Below, piece by piece: positions 28,318 through 35,868 of a stretch of DNA of 64,000 nucleotides; the first letter of the stretch is position 1; every line of letters begins with the position of its first letter. The notes beneath the pieces are model-generated. The model did no database searches and was not told where the DNA came from. It was given only the letters and a program-made list of their open reading frames with translations. The DNA is taken from assembly GCF_029581275.1 (NCBI RefSeq), contig NZ_CP120742.1:1400501-1464500 (forward strand), written 5' to 3'. The position numbers and the translations under genes are program-made. The DNA comes from Micromonospora sp. WMMD1155. Lineage in GTDB: Bacteria; Actinomycetota; Actinomycetes; Mycobacteriales; Micromonosporaceae.

Positions 28318-28971
28318 TCAGGCGGGTACCGCGGTGACGACGATGTTGTCCCGGTACCTGCGGGCCTCGGCGTCGAACGGTCCACCGCACGTGATCAGGG
28401 TCAGCCGCGGTTTGCCGTCGCGGGCGAAGTACCGGTCGAGGGGGATCCTGGTCTTGGCGTACTCCTCCCGGGCGACGACCCGGTACCGCCGGGCCTCGCC
28501 GTCACTGCCGGTCGCGGTCACCGTGTCGCCCTGGTCCAGCTCCCGGAGCCGGAAGAACGCACCCCTGCCCTGCTCGGCGCTGTCCACGTGACCGGCGATG
28601 ACCACCGATCCGGCCGCCGCCTCCAGGCCGGGGCCGTGGCGGTACCAGCCGATCCGGTCGACGCTCGGCGGCACCTCGAACTCGTCGGTCCGCTCGTTGA
28701 TGCCGACCGCGTCGACGGTGGCGGTGACGCCGATCTCCGGGATCACCAGCCGTACCGGTCGGACGACCTCCGCTTCGGCGGGCAGCTCACCGGCGGTCAC
28801 CGGGACCGACGGGCCGGTGGCGACGGGCGGTGGGGTGTCGGCGAGGGCTGTCGCCTCGTCGGCGCCCACGTTCGCCGCCGGCTGCGAGCCGCACGCCACC
28901 AGGGCGGCGACGGTGAGCGCGGCAACGCCGGCGGCCACTGCCGCCAGCGCGCCGCGGTTGCGCACCGTCAC
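28318..28971 (-). CDS. Class F sortase, possible lipoprotein
   Basis: A 217-residue protein starting at GTG 28971, overlapping the stop of the DUF4397 gene (GTGA). The N-terminus is short and basic, followed by a hydrophobic helix ending LVACGSQ, which reads as a lipobox; it could equally be a signal anchor. The sortase barrel (about 75-217) has the catalytic His in VIAGHVDSAEQGRGAFF, Cys in LTLITCGGPFD and Arg in RRYRDNIVV. Class F sortases of actinobacteria cut a sorting signal and link the protein to the cell wall. Its overlapping neighbour, a DUF4397 surface protein, is the obvious candidate substrate. Confidence 0.9.
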   Translation of the reverse strand: MTVRNRGALAAVAAGVAALTVAALVACGSQPAANVGADEATALADTPPPVATGPSVPVTAGELPAEAEVVRPVRLVIPEIGVTATVDAVGINERTDEFEVPPSVDRIGWYRHGPGLEAAAGSVVIAGHVDSAEQGRGAFFRLRELDQGDTVTATGSDGEARRYRVVAREEYAKTRIPLDRYFARDGKPRLTLITCGGPFDAEARRYRDNIVVTAVPA

Positions 28972-29798
28972 TTGCGACCGGTCCGTGCGGTGGCCATCCG
29001 CACCCCACCACCGAGCAGCAGGAGTACGCCGGCACCGGTGAGCACGTACCACCAGGTCTGCACGCCCGTGCCGGCCTGCCCACCGTCACCGCTCGGCACA
29101 CCGCCGGGGGCGGAGTGCAGGCCGGAGATGGTCTGTGCCACCACACCGAGCGTCTTGCCCTCGGCGGAGCCGATCGCGTAGACGATCGTGGCGGTGCCCT
29201 CCTTGAGGTTGAGGTCCGCCGGGCCGATCGCCACGGTCTCGGTGCCGGCCAGCACCACGTCCGCCTGCACACCGCCGGCGTCGACGTCGGCCTTGGCCTC
29301 GTTCGGGTTGGTGAGGTCCTCGAAGACCGGGGTGCCACCGGCGCGTACGTCGACCGCCGGGGCGGCGGCGGTGTGCCGGACGACGAGCCGGGCCTTGCCG
29401 GCACCGACCTTCGAGACGTCGTTCACGAACGGCGTGATCTTCGGCTGACCGGCGGCGTCGAGGTGGGCCGCGATGCTGATGTTCGCCCCGCCGGGCACCG
29501 CCGCGTCGTCGGCCTTGAGGATCGCGCTGCCGATCGGCTCGCCGGGCTTGGTGAGCGCGATGTCGTAGTCGCCCTCCTCCAGGTTCAGCGGGCCGGCGAC
29601 GTCACCGGGCTTGAAGTTCTCCAGCGTCTTCTCGCCGTTGACGTAGACGTCGACGGGGGTGTCCGGGATGCCGTGCACGACGGAGACCTTCGACGTGGCG
29701 GCGTACGCGGGGGTGGCGGTGAACGCGCCGACACCGGCGAACGTCAACGCGGCGACCGCGCCACCCGCGGCTACCCGACGGACGTACGAGAGCTGCAT
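28968..29798 (-). CDS. DUF4397 domain-containing surface protein
   Basis: A 276-residue exported protein. The signal peptide ends ATPAYA/ATSK around residue 34. Two DUF4397 repeats follow: KVSVVHGIPDTPVDVYVNG to about 120, then ARLVVRHTAAAPAVDVRAG to about 225. The tail has a short Gly/Ser-rich spacer, a hydrophobic helix WWYVLTGAGVLLLLGGGV and the basic end MATARTGRK, the shape of a cell-wall sorting signal. No LPxTG is visible; the segment before the helix reads GGVPSGDGGQAGTG. DUF4397 domains are extracellular beta-sandwich modules of unknown role. It is translationally coupled to the sortase gene and divergent from an ECF sigma factor. Confidence 0.9.
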   Translation of the reverse strand: MQLSYVRRVAAGGAVAALTFAGVGAFTATPAYAATSKVSVVHGIPDTPVDVYVNGEKTLENFKPGDVAGPLNLEEGDYDIALTKPGEPIGSAILKADDAAVPGGANISIAAHLDAAGQPKITPFVNDVSKVGAGKARLVVRHTAAAPAVDVRAGGTPVFEDLTNPNEAKADVDAGGVQADVVLAGTETVAIGPADLNLKEGTATIVYAIGSAEGKTLGVVAQTISGLHSAPGGVPSGDGGQAGTGVQTWWYVLTGAGVLLLLGGGVRMATARTGRK

Positions 29799-30028
29799 GT
29801 CTGCCTCCTGGTGATAACTGCTGATTCGTCAGGCCTGGCTTGCAGAACGGGTTACGCCGGCTCTCCGACGGGCGGATGCGCCGGATGCGCACTTTTCTTT
29901 TTCGGCGGCGCCCGCATCCGGGCGGGGCTCCGGGAACGAAGAGCTGGTGAGATGACATCGACCGGGAGAGTGGGGCGGAGACTGTGGCAGCTACAGTCGG
30001 GCATGCCCCATCGAAGGCGAGCCGCCCG
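29799..30028. promoter_or_regulatory. Divergent promoter region, DUF4397-sortase and ECF sigma operons
   Basis: This 230-base spacer must hold promoters for both operons. On the plus strand gggaac (29932-29937) resembles an ECF -35 GGAAC box about 90 bases before the sigma start; no convincing matching -10 was found. On the minus strand CGTAACCC (revcomp of 29847-29854) lies about 50 bases before the DUF4397 start and could be an ECF -35. A T-rich run is at 29892-29902. All assignments are tentative. Confidence 0.35.
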
Positions 30029-30631
30029 ATGACGGCCCCCCGACAGGAACCGGACCCTCCGGTGGACGACCTCGACCTGCGCTTCCGCGACGGCGACGAG
30101 GGGGCGCTGCGCGAGGCGTACGACAGGTACGGCCGCGCCGTGCACCACCTGGCCACCTCCATGCTGGCCAACCGCACCGACGCCGAGGACGTCACCCAGG
30201 CGACGTTCGTCGCCGCCTGGCTGGGTCGCGACACCTTCGACCCGGCGAAGGGGTCGCTGGTCGGGTGGCTGCTCGGCATCGGCCGCCGCAAGGTGATCGA
30301 CCGGATGCGCGCCTCGGCCCGGGAGACCCGGGTGGTGGAGACCGTGCGGCAACTACCCGAGCCGACCTCCACCGAGCCGGACCCGGACCGGGTGGTGGAC
30401 CGGCTGGTGATCGCCGACGAGCTGGCCCGCCTCCCGGACGACCAGCGGCGCATGTTGGAGTTGGCCTTCTACGACGACCTGACACACCAGCAGATAGCCA
30501 CGATGACCGGAGTGCCGTTGGGCACCGTCAAGAGCCACATCCGGCGCGGCATGGCGAGCTTGAAACGCAGATGGGAGGTGGACGGTGCAGCACCTGGACC
30601 ACGACCGGCTGGTCTTTCTGGCGCTCGGTGA
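30029..30631 (+). CDS. ECF sigma-70 factor
   Basis: About 200 residues from ATG 30029. Region 2 is LDLRFRDGDEGALREAYDRY, RTDAEDVTQATFVAAW and GWLLGIGRRKVIDRMR. Region 4 is LARLPDDQRRMLELAFYDDL, then THQQIATMTGVPLGTVKSHI with a final basic RRGMASLKRRW. No region 3 is present, so it is an ECF factor. Its last 47 bases overlap the anti-sigma gene, the usual arrangement for SigK/RskA-like pairs. It probably drives its own operon and perhaps the divergent DUF4397-sortase pair. Alternative in-frame starts upstream of 30029 exist. Confidence 0.93.
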   Translation: MTAPRQEPDPPVDDLDLRFRDGDEGALREAYDRYGRAVHHLATSMLANRTDAEDVTQATFVAAWLGRDTFDPAKGSLVGWLLGIGRRKVIDRMRASARETRVVETVRQLPEPTSTEPDPDRVVDRLVIADELARLPDDQRRMLELAFYDDLTHQQIATMTGVPLGTVKSHIRRGMASLKRRWEVDGAAPGPRPAGLSGAR

Positions 30632-31394
30632 GAGCGAGGCGGACAACGGGGAGAGCACCCACCTCGACACCTGCGCGCACTGTCGTGCGGAGCTGGCCAC
30701 CCTCGAACGGGTGGCGGGGCTCGGCACCGAGACGCAGGGCCTCGCCGACCTGCCCGACCCGCCGGAGCACGTCTGGCAGGGCGTCATCGCCCAGGTCGAG
30801 GCCGCGGAAGCCGGGGCGTCACCGACCGGGTCCGGTCGCCGGCAGGTGCCCGCGCAAGCCGATGCCACCAGCGTCGAGAGGGTCGACGACACGACCACCG
30901 GGGCGACGGTCACCCGGTTGGATCCGACGCGCCGGTCCCGCCGGGGCTCCGGCTGGTCGCGGTGGGCGGCCACCGCGGTGACCGCGGCGGCGGCCGCGGC
31001 GGTCGGTGTGGTGGGCACGGTCTCCGTGCTCCGGCCGGACGACCCGACGCCCGCTCCACCGCAGGTGGTGGTGGCGAGTGCGCCACTGGCGGCGTACGGA
31101 TCGACGCCACCGGCGGCCACGGGAGACGCGCGGGTTCTCCAGAACGGCCAACTGCATCTGCATGTGGCGAATCTCCCGCGCGTCCCTGGGTACTACGAGG
31201 TCTGGCTCATCAATCCGACGACGATGGAGATGTTCTCGGTGGGGACCCTGGGAGGCGGTTCGGATGCGCTGTTGCCGCTGCCTCCGAACGTCGACCTCGC
31301 GAGTTACTCGGTTGTCGACGTGTCCGCCGAGCAGTACGACAACAACACCCGCCACTCCGGCGACAGCCTGTTGAGGGGCACCCTGACGGGCTGA
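30585..31394 (+). CDS. Membrane anti-sigma factor (zinc type, RskA-like)
   Basis: A 269-residue protein whose GTG (30585) has GGAGGTGG just upstream and lies inside the sigma gene. The N-terminal cytosolic part (about 1-65) includes HLDTCAHCRAEL, an HxxxCxxC zinc-binding anti-sigma motif. After a polar linker there is one membrane helix (WAATAVTAAAAAAVGVVGTV, about 127-146). The extracytoplasmic domain (about 170-269) has the beta-sandwich seen in RskA-type anti-sigma-K proteins (YYEVWLINPTTMEMFSVGTL). It should hold the sigma factor until regulated proteolysis or a redox signal releases it. Confidence 0.92.
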   Translation: MQHLDHDRLVFLALGESEADNGESTHLDTCAHCRAELATLERVAGLGTETQGLADLPDPPEHVWQGVIAQVEAAEAGASPTGSGRRQVPAQADATSVERVDDTTTGATVTRLDPTRRSRRGSGWSRWAATAVTAAAAAAVGVVGTVSVLRPDDPTPAPPQVVVASAPLAAYGSTPPAATGDARVLQNGQLHLHVANLPRVPGYYEVWLINPTTMEMFSVGTLGGGSDALLPLPPNVDLASYSVVDVSAEQYDNNTRHSGDSLLRGTLTG

Positions 31395-31430
31395 TCGGTG
31401 GGCCGGTTCAGCTCCCCGGCCCGCCGATCA
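31392..31430. terminator. Hairpin overlapping the anti-sigma stop
   Basis: tgatcggtgggccgg and ccggcccgccgatca pair over 15 bases with one G-T mismatch and a 9-base loop. The first arm starts within the stop codon of the anti-sigma gene. Confidence 0.65.
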
Positions 31431-31441
31431 GCTCCCACAAT

Positions 31442-31477
31442 GGAAGTGGCCGCCCGTCGCGACGGGCGGCCACTTCC
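31442..31477. terminator. 36-base perfect palindrome between convergent operons
   Basis: ggaagtggccgcccgtcg is directly followed by its exact reverse complement. It lies 12 bases after the etfA stop on the minus strand and after the sigma operon on the plus strand, so it can stop both. Confidence 0.8.
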
Positions 31478-31489
31478 GTGGTGACCGGG

Positions 31490-32449
31490 TCACTTGCGCT
31501 TGCGGATCTCCTCGGCGGCCTGCGGGACGATCTTGAACAGGTCGCCCACCACGCCGAAGTCGGCCAGCTCGAAGATCGGCGCCTCGCCGTCCTTGTTGAC
31601 CGCGACGATGGTCTTCGAGGTCTGCATGCCGGCCCGGTGCTGGATGGCGCCGGAGATGCCGAGCGCCACGTAGAGCTGCGGGGAGACCGTCTTGCCGGTC
31701 TGGCCCACCTGGAACTGGTGCGGGTAGAAGCCGGAGTCGACCGCCGCGCGGGACGCGCCGACGGCACCGCCGAGCAGGTCGGCCAACTCCTCGACCAGCT
31801 TGAAGTTGTCGGCGTTGCCGACACCGCGACCGCCGGAGACGACCACGCCGGCCTCGGTCAGCTCGGGGCGGGAGCCCTTCTGCTCGGCGACCCGCTCGAC
31901 GACCTTCGCGAGCTTGTCGGTGTCGGTGACCGACACGGTGAGCTGCTCGATCGTCGGGGTGGCCGCCGCCGGAGCGGGGGTGACCGAGTTGGGTCGTACG
32001 GTGACCAGCGGCAGACCCTTGGTGACCTTGGCCTTGACGATGGTGGAGCCGGCGAAGGCGACCTGCGTGGCGGTGCCGTCGGCGTCCAGACCGACCACGT
32101 CGGTCAGGATGCCGTTGTCCAGCTTGACGGCGAGCCGGGCGGCGATCTCCTTGCCCTCTTGGGCGGAGGCCAGCAGCACGGCGGCCGGCTGCACCCGCTT
32201 GACCAGTTCGGCCAGCACGGTGGCCTTGGGGGCCACCAGGTAGCCGTCGATGTCGTCACCCTCGGCGGCGTAGATCTTCTCCGCGCCGTACTCGCCCAGC
32301 TTGCCGCTCAGCGCCTCGGCGGCGCCGGCACCGCCGAGCACCACCGCGCTCGGGGTACCCAGCTCGCGGGCGAGGGTGAGCATCTCCAGGGTGACCTTCT
32401 TGACGCCGAATTCCTTGGTGGCTTCGACGACGACGAGAACCTCAGACAT
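31490..32449 (-). CDS. etfA: Electron transfer flavoprotein alpha subunit
   Basis: A 319-residue protein from ATG 32449 ([15 protein letters not shown]). The C-terminal FAD domain has the signature [16 protein letters not shown], then [20 protein letters not shown] and the end [20 protein letters not shown]. The length is normal. EtfA binds FAD and, with EtfB, takes electrons from acyl-CoA and other dehydrogenases to the ETF-quinone oxidoreductase. It follows etfB by 14 bases, so the two form an operon. Confidence 0.96.
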   Translation of the reverse strand: MSEVLVVVEATKEFGVKKVTLEMLTLARELGTPSAVVLGGAGAAEALSGKLGEYGAEKIYAAEGDDIDGYLVAPKATVLAELVKRVQPAAVLLASAQEGKEIAARLAVKLDNGILTDVVGLDADGTATQVAFAGSTIVKAKVTKGLPLVTVRPNSVTPAPAAATPTIEQLTVSVTDTDKLAKVVERVAEQKGSRPELTEAGVVVSGGRGVGNADNFKLVEELADLLGGAVGASRAAVDSGFYPHQFQVGQTGKTVSPQLYVALGISGAIQHRAGMQTSKTIVAVNKDGEAPIFELADFGVVGDLFKIVPQAAEEIRKRK

Positions 32450-32463
32450 GTCCAGACCCGCTC

Positions 32464-33243
32464 TCACACGAACTTCTCGGTGGCGAGGAACTCGACCAGC
32501 TTGACGCCGCCCTCGCCCTCATCGGTGATCTTGGCTCCGCCGGAACGCGGCGGGCGCTTGGTGTGCTCGACGACGGCGCTGGTGGCACCGTCGAAGCCCA
32601 CCTCGGCGGGCGCGACACCGAGGTCGGCCAGCGCGAGCGTCTGAACCGGCTTCTTCTTCGCGGCCATGATGCCCTTGAAAGAGGGGTAGCGCGGCTCGTT
32701 GATCGTGTCCCAGACGGAGACCACGGCCGGGGTGGAGGCGGTGACGACCTCGTACCCCTCCTCGGTCTGCCGCTCGACGGTCAGCGTCGCGCCGTCGACG
32801 GTGAGCTTACGGGCGCCGGTGAGCGCCGCGACGCCCAGCCGCTCGGCGATCATGTGCGGCATGACCTGGACCCGACCGTCGGTGGACTCGGCACCGCAGA
32901 TGACCAGGTCGGCATCGAGCTGACCGAGGGCGGCGGCGAGCACCTTGGAGGTGGCGACGGCACAGGAGCCGTGCAGGGCGTCGTCCAGCACGTGCACGGC
33001 CTTGTCCGGACCCATGGAGAGCGCCTTGCGGATCGACTCGGTCGCCCGGTCCGGACCCATGGTCAGGATGGTGACCTCGCCGCCATGGGCCTCCTTGATC
33101 TTCAAGGCCTCCTCGATGGCGTACTCGTCCATCTCGTTGATCACGTTGTTCGCCGAACCGCGGTCGACGGTGTTGTCGTCATTGCGCAGGTTGCGGTCCG
33201 CGCCCGAATCAGGCACCTGCTTGACGAGTACGACGATATTCAT
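32464..33243 (-). CDS. etfB: Electron transfer flavoprotein beta subunit
   Basis: A 259-residue protein from ATG 33243 (MNIVVLVKQVPDSGADRNL). Family blocks are INEMDEYAIEEALKIKEAHG, TILTMGPDRATESIRKALSM, LVICGAESTDGRVQVMPHM (AMP/FAD-binding loop region) and INEPRYPSFKGIMAAKKKP. It binds AMP and forms the heterodimer with EtfA. GGAGGG lies about 14 bases before the ATG, a rather long gap. An enoyl-CoA hydratase gene 4.3 kb away fits a role in fatty-acid or amino-acid oxidation, but they are not one operon. Confidence 0.96.
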   Translation of the reverse strand: MNIVVLVKQVPDSGADRNLRNDDNTVDRGSANNVINEMDEYAIEEALKIKEAHGGEVTILTMGPDRATESIRKALSMGPDKAVHVLDDALHGSCAVATSKVLAAALGQLDADLVICGAESTDGRVQVMPHMIAERLGVAALTGARKLTVDGATLTVERQTEEGYEVVTASTPAVVSVWDTINEPRYPSFKGIMAAKKKPVQTLALADLGVAPAEVGFDGATSAVVEHTKRPPRSGGAKITDEGEGGVKLVEFLATEKFV

Positions 33244-33432
33244 CGCGCTTCGACGACCCTCCTGTGTGGTGTTGCGATTCGCTCGCCCGGTATGGGGCGC
33301 AGCGTCGCGCGTCGGTCGACGCCAGGTCAACCGCGGGCTGCTGTGCGGTTTCCCACGAGGCAATGTTACCTGCCAGTAGGTTGCGCTCCCGAGGGGCACG
33401 GAGTGACACAGCTCACCGACGGCGGGGGGCGG

Positions 33433-33840
33433 TCAGGCCGGCTCGGCCAGCGCAACCCTGATCTGGTCGATGGCGGCCGCCTCGGCGGGCGCGACCCCGT
33501 CGTGCGCCCGGGCCACCCGGTCCGCCGCGGCCAACACCACCGACCGGTACGCCTCCACGTCCGGCGGCGACTTCTCGCGCAGGATCAGCACCGCCTCCCG
33601 CAACGCCGGCAGCACCACCGACTCGATCTCCAACTGCGAGTCCCGGGGAAGCCGCGGCAACGGGCCGGTGGTCAGCGCCTCCTTGACGGCACCACTGGCG
33701 TCGGCGAGCGCGCCGGACGCCGCGATGCTCTCCCGGATCACCCCCAGCACCCCCGGATCGGCGTTGGAGACCAGGAAGACGGCACCGAAGGCACCGGTCT
33801 TGATGATCAGGCGCTCCTCGTCCGTCAACCGCTGCTCCAT
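33433..33840 (-). CDS. Conserved helical protein of unknown function, 135 residues
   Basis: Starts at ATG 33840, or at GTG 33846, whose GTGA overlaps the stop of the GNAT gene. The protein is rich in helix formers, with no signal peptide and no membrane segment. It opens MEQRLTDEERLIIKTGAFGA and continues VFLVSNADPGVLGVIRESIA. I do not recognise an enzymatic motif. The tight coupling with the acetyltransferase suggests shared expression. It looks like a real gene by codon usage and context; the role is unknown. Confidence 0.75.
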   Translation of the reverse strand: MEQRLTDEERLIIKTGAFGAVFLVSNADPGVLGVIRESIAASGALADASGAVKEALTTGPLPRLPRDSQLEIESVVLPALREAVLILREKSPPDVEAYRSVVLAAADRVARAHDGVAPAEAAAIDQIRVALAEPA

Positions 33841-33842
33841 GA

Positions 33843-34640
33843 TCACGGAGTGTAGACGTACGGGGTGGTGGTGGTGACCGCGACGAGGCCGAGCCGCTGG
33901 AGGATCGGCCGGCTGTCCTCGGAACAGTCGACCTGCATGAGCGTCCGCCCCCGCTGCTCGGCCAGCCGGGCCCGGTAGTTGACCAACGCCCGGTAGATGC
34001 CCTTGCGCCGCCACTGCGGCAACGTCGAGCCACCCCACATCGTGGCGAAGCCGGTGTTCGCCGGGAACCGCACCCAGCCGGCGCTCACCACCGTCCCGTC
34101 CGCCTCGGCGACCACCACGGTGATCGAGGTCGGGTCGGCGTCGATCTCCTTGGCCAGACCCGTCACGAGGTGCGAGCGGTCCTCCTGCCAGACCTCCTCC
34201 TCCATGGCGGCGATCCGCTCCAGGTCCTCCCGGGACGTCACCTCACGCAGGCGTACCCCCTCGGGGACGACCGGCAGCGCGGCGGCCAACGGGGCGACCG
34301 GCCCGACCACGACGGTCTCCCGGTCCTCCGGCACGAAGCCGGCGGCGCGCAGGCGGTCCGCCAGGTCGGCCGGTTCGTCGTGTTCGTTGAGCTTCCACTC
34401 GACCGACTGGCCACGCTCACGGAACAGTCGCACCTGCCGGCCGATCAGCTCGTCCAGCGCGTCACCGGTCAGCCCGCCCAGGTCGCGATAGGTGAGGAAC
34501 CCGCCGGCGTCGAGCCCGATGATGCGGACCAGCGGCCCGTCCCGCTCAACGGTCACCCCGGCCGGAACCGGGTCGGGGATCTCCGGGCGGAGCTGGTTGT
34601 CGTAGGCGTCGCGCAGCGTCATCACGTCGAGATCAGTCAC
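33843..34640 (-). CDS. GNAT family N-acetyltransferase
   Basis: A 265-residue protein. The C-terminal GNAT domain (about 125-265) has VVVAEADGTVVSAGWVRFP, then the acetyl-CoA loop STLPQWRRKGIYRALVNYRA (Q/RxxGxG/A type, here QWRRKG) and an ending SEDSRPILQRLGLVAVTTTT. The first 120 residues form a separate N-terminal domain seen in longer GNATs. Substrate unknown. GTG start at 34640. It is divergent from the DUF202 genes with a 42-base gap. Confidence 0.87.
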   Translation of the reverse strand: MTDLDVMTLRDAYDNQLRPEIPDPVPAGVTVERDGPLVRIIGLDAGGFLTYRDLGGLTGDALDELIGRQVRLFRERGQSVEWKLNEHDEPADLADRLRAAGFVPEDRETVVVGPVAPLAAALPVVPEGVRLREVTSREDLERIAAMEEEVWQEDRSHLVTGLAKEIDADPTSITVVVAEADGTVVSAGWVRFPANTGFATMWGGSTLPQWRRKGIYRALVNYRARLAEQRGRTLMQVDCSEDSRPILQRLGLVAVTTTTPYVYTP

Positions 34641-34682
34641 CGGCCCAGGCTAAGCGGCATGGGAAGCGGATAATCTCCCACT

Positions 34683-35075
34683 GTGTGGGAGGCGATCAGA
34701 CGATGGTTCGACCCGGCGGAGCTGCGCTCGGTCGGTGAGACGCCCGACTACCGGTTCTCCCTGGCCAACGAGCGAACCTTCCTCGCCTGGCTGCGCACCG
34801 GGCTGGCGCTGGTGGGCGGCGGGTTGGCCGCTGCACAGTTCCTGCCGCCCCTCGCGATGAGTCACCTGCGGGAGGCGATCGCGGTGACGCTGCTGCTGCT
34901 CGGCGGGCTGGTCGCGATCCGCGCCGTGGACCACTGGGCGCGTACCGAACGGGCCATCCGCCTCGGTGAGGAGCTGCCCGCGTCGCGCTTCCCCGCCGTC
35001 CTCGCCATCGCCGTGGGCGCCGGGGCGGTGCTGCTCGTCGTGGCCGTCCTGACCCGGGCCGTCGGCGGGCGGTGA
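34683..35075 (+). CDS. DUF202 (YidH-like) membrane protein
   Basis: A 130-residue protein with three membrane helices. The family core ANERTFLAWLRTGLALVGGG is near residue 28, followed by helices around AIAVTLLLLGGLVAIRAV and VLAIAVGAGAVLLVVAVLT. DUF202 proteins (YidH type) are small inner-membrane proteins of unknown role, sometimes next to a second shorter DUF202 gene, as here. The stop overlaps the next start (GTGA). Confidence 0.9.
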   Translation: MWEAIRRWFDPAELRSVGETPDYRFSLANERTFLAWLRTGLALVGGGLAAAQFLPPLAMSHLREAIAVTLLLLGGLVAIRAVDHWARTERAIRLGEELPASRFPAVLAIAVGAGAVLLVVAVLTRAVGGR

Positions 35076-35377
35076 GCACCGGACGCGATCCGGGGCTGCA
35101 ACCGGAGCGGACCCGACTGGCCTGGCGGCGCACCCTGCTCACGGTCACGGTGGTGACCGCGCTCGCCATCCGGCTGGCGTCGACCGGAGGCCGGGCCGGG
35201 GCGCTGGTCGCCGGCGTCACGGTGCTGGTGTGGGGCGCTCTGCTGGTGCTCTGCTGGCCCCGCGCGACAGGCACCGGGGCGGCCCGCACCGGCGGCCGGA
35301 CACTACCGCTGGTCGCCTTCGGCACCGTGGGGCTCGCCCTACTGGGAGTGCTGCTGGTGCTCCGCGGACTGGGGTGA
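35072..35377 (+). CDS. Second DUF202 membrane protein
   Basis: A 101-residue partner of the preceding DUF202 protein, starting at the overlapping GTG 35072. It shows the family opening LQPERTRLAWRRTLLTVTVV and three helices. The pair probably forms a hetero-oligomer in the membrane. Function unknown. Confidence 0.87.
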   Translation: MSTGRDPGLQPERTRLAWRRTLLTVTVVTALAIRLASTGGRAGALVAGVTVLVWGALLVLCWPRATGTGAARTGGRTLPLVAFGTVGLALLGVLLVLRGLG

Positions 35378-35404
35378 CGGGAAACGGTGCGCCATGATGG
35401 GGGT

Positions 35405-35821
35405 ATGGCCCGGCTTGGCGTACTCCTCTTCCTGGTGCAGATCGTCCTCGCGGTCTGCGCGCTGATCAGCTGTCTCTCCGCCGAGGAGGGGCAGATCCGT
35501 GCCCTGCCCCGGATCGCCTGGGTGCTGATCATCTTGTTCTTCCCGCTGATCGGCTCGATCGCCTGGTTCATCGTCGGCCGCGAGCCCGGCTCCGGCGCCC
35601 GCAAGGGCTGGCTGGGTGGCACCGGCTCGCCCGAACGGCAGCGCCCCCGGCCGGTCGCGCCGGACGACGACCCGGAGTTCCTGCGTTCCGTGCAGGAGCG
35701 CGCCAAGGAACAGGACGAGGAGCTCTTCCGCCGCTGGGAGGAGGACCTGCGTCGGCGCGAGGACGACCTGCGCCGCCGCGACGGCGAGCCGCCCCGCGAG
35801 GGTGACCGGCCGGAGGTGTGA
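35405..35821 (+). CDS. PLDc_N-type membrane protein with charged tail
   Basis: A 138-residue protein. Residues 1-60 carry two helices and the PLDc_N core (LFLVQIVLAVCALISCL; RIAWVLIILFFPLIGSIAWF; IVGREPG). This module is found at the N-terminus of cardiolipin synthases and in many small actinobacterial proteins. The C-terminal half is a very charged helix with heptad-like RRWEEDLRRREDDLRRRDGE, likely a cytosolic coiled coil. No phospholipase HKD motif is present, so it is not an enzyme. ATG 35405. Confidence 0.87.
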   Translation: MARLGVLLFLVQIVLAVCALISCLSAEEGQIRALPRIAWVLIILFFPLIGSIAWFIVGREPGSGARKGWLGGTGSPERQRPRPVAPDDDPEFLRSVQERAKEQDEELFRRWEEDLRRREDDLRRRDGEPPREGDRPEV

Positions 35822-35825
35822 GCGC

Positions 35826-35856
35826 GCCGCCGTCGCCCCCCAGGAGCGACGGCGGC
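35826..35856. terminator. Bidirectional hairpin
   Basis: gccgccgtcgc and gcgacggcggc form an 11-base stem with a 9-base loop, between the stop of the PLDc_N gene (35821) and the stop of the convergent TPP enzyme (35869). Confidence 0.7.
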
Positions 35857-35868
35857 GGCAGGTGCGAC

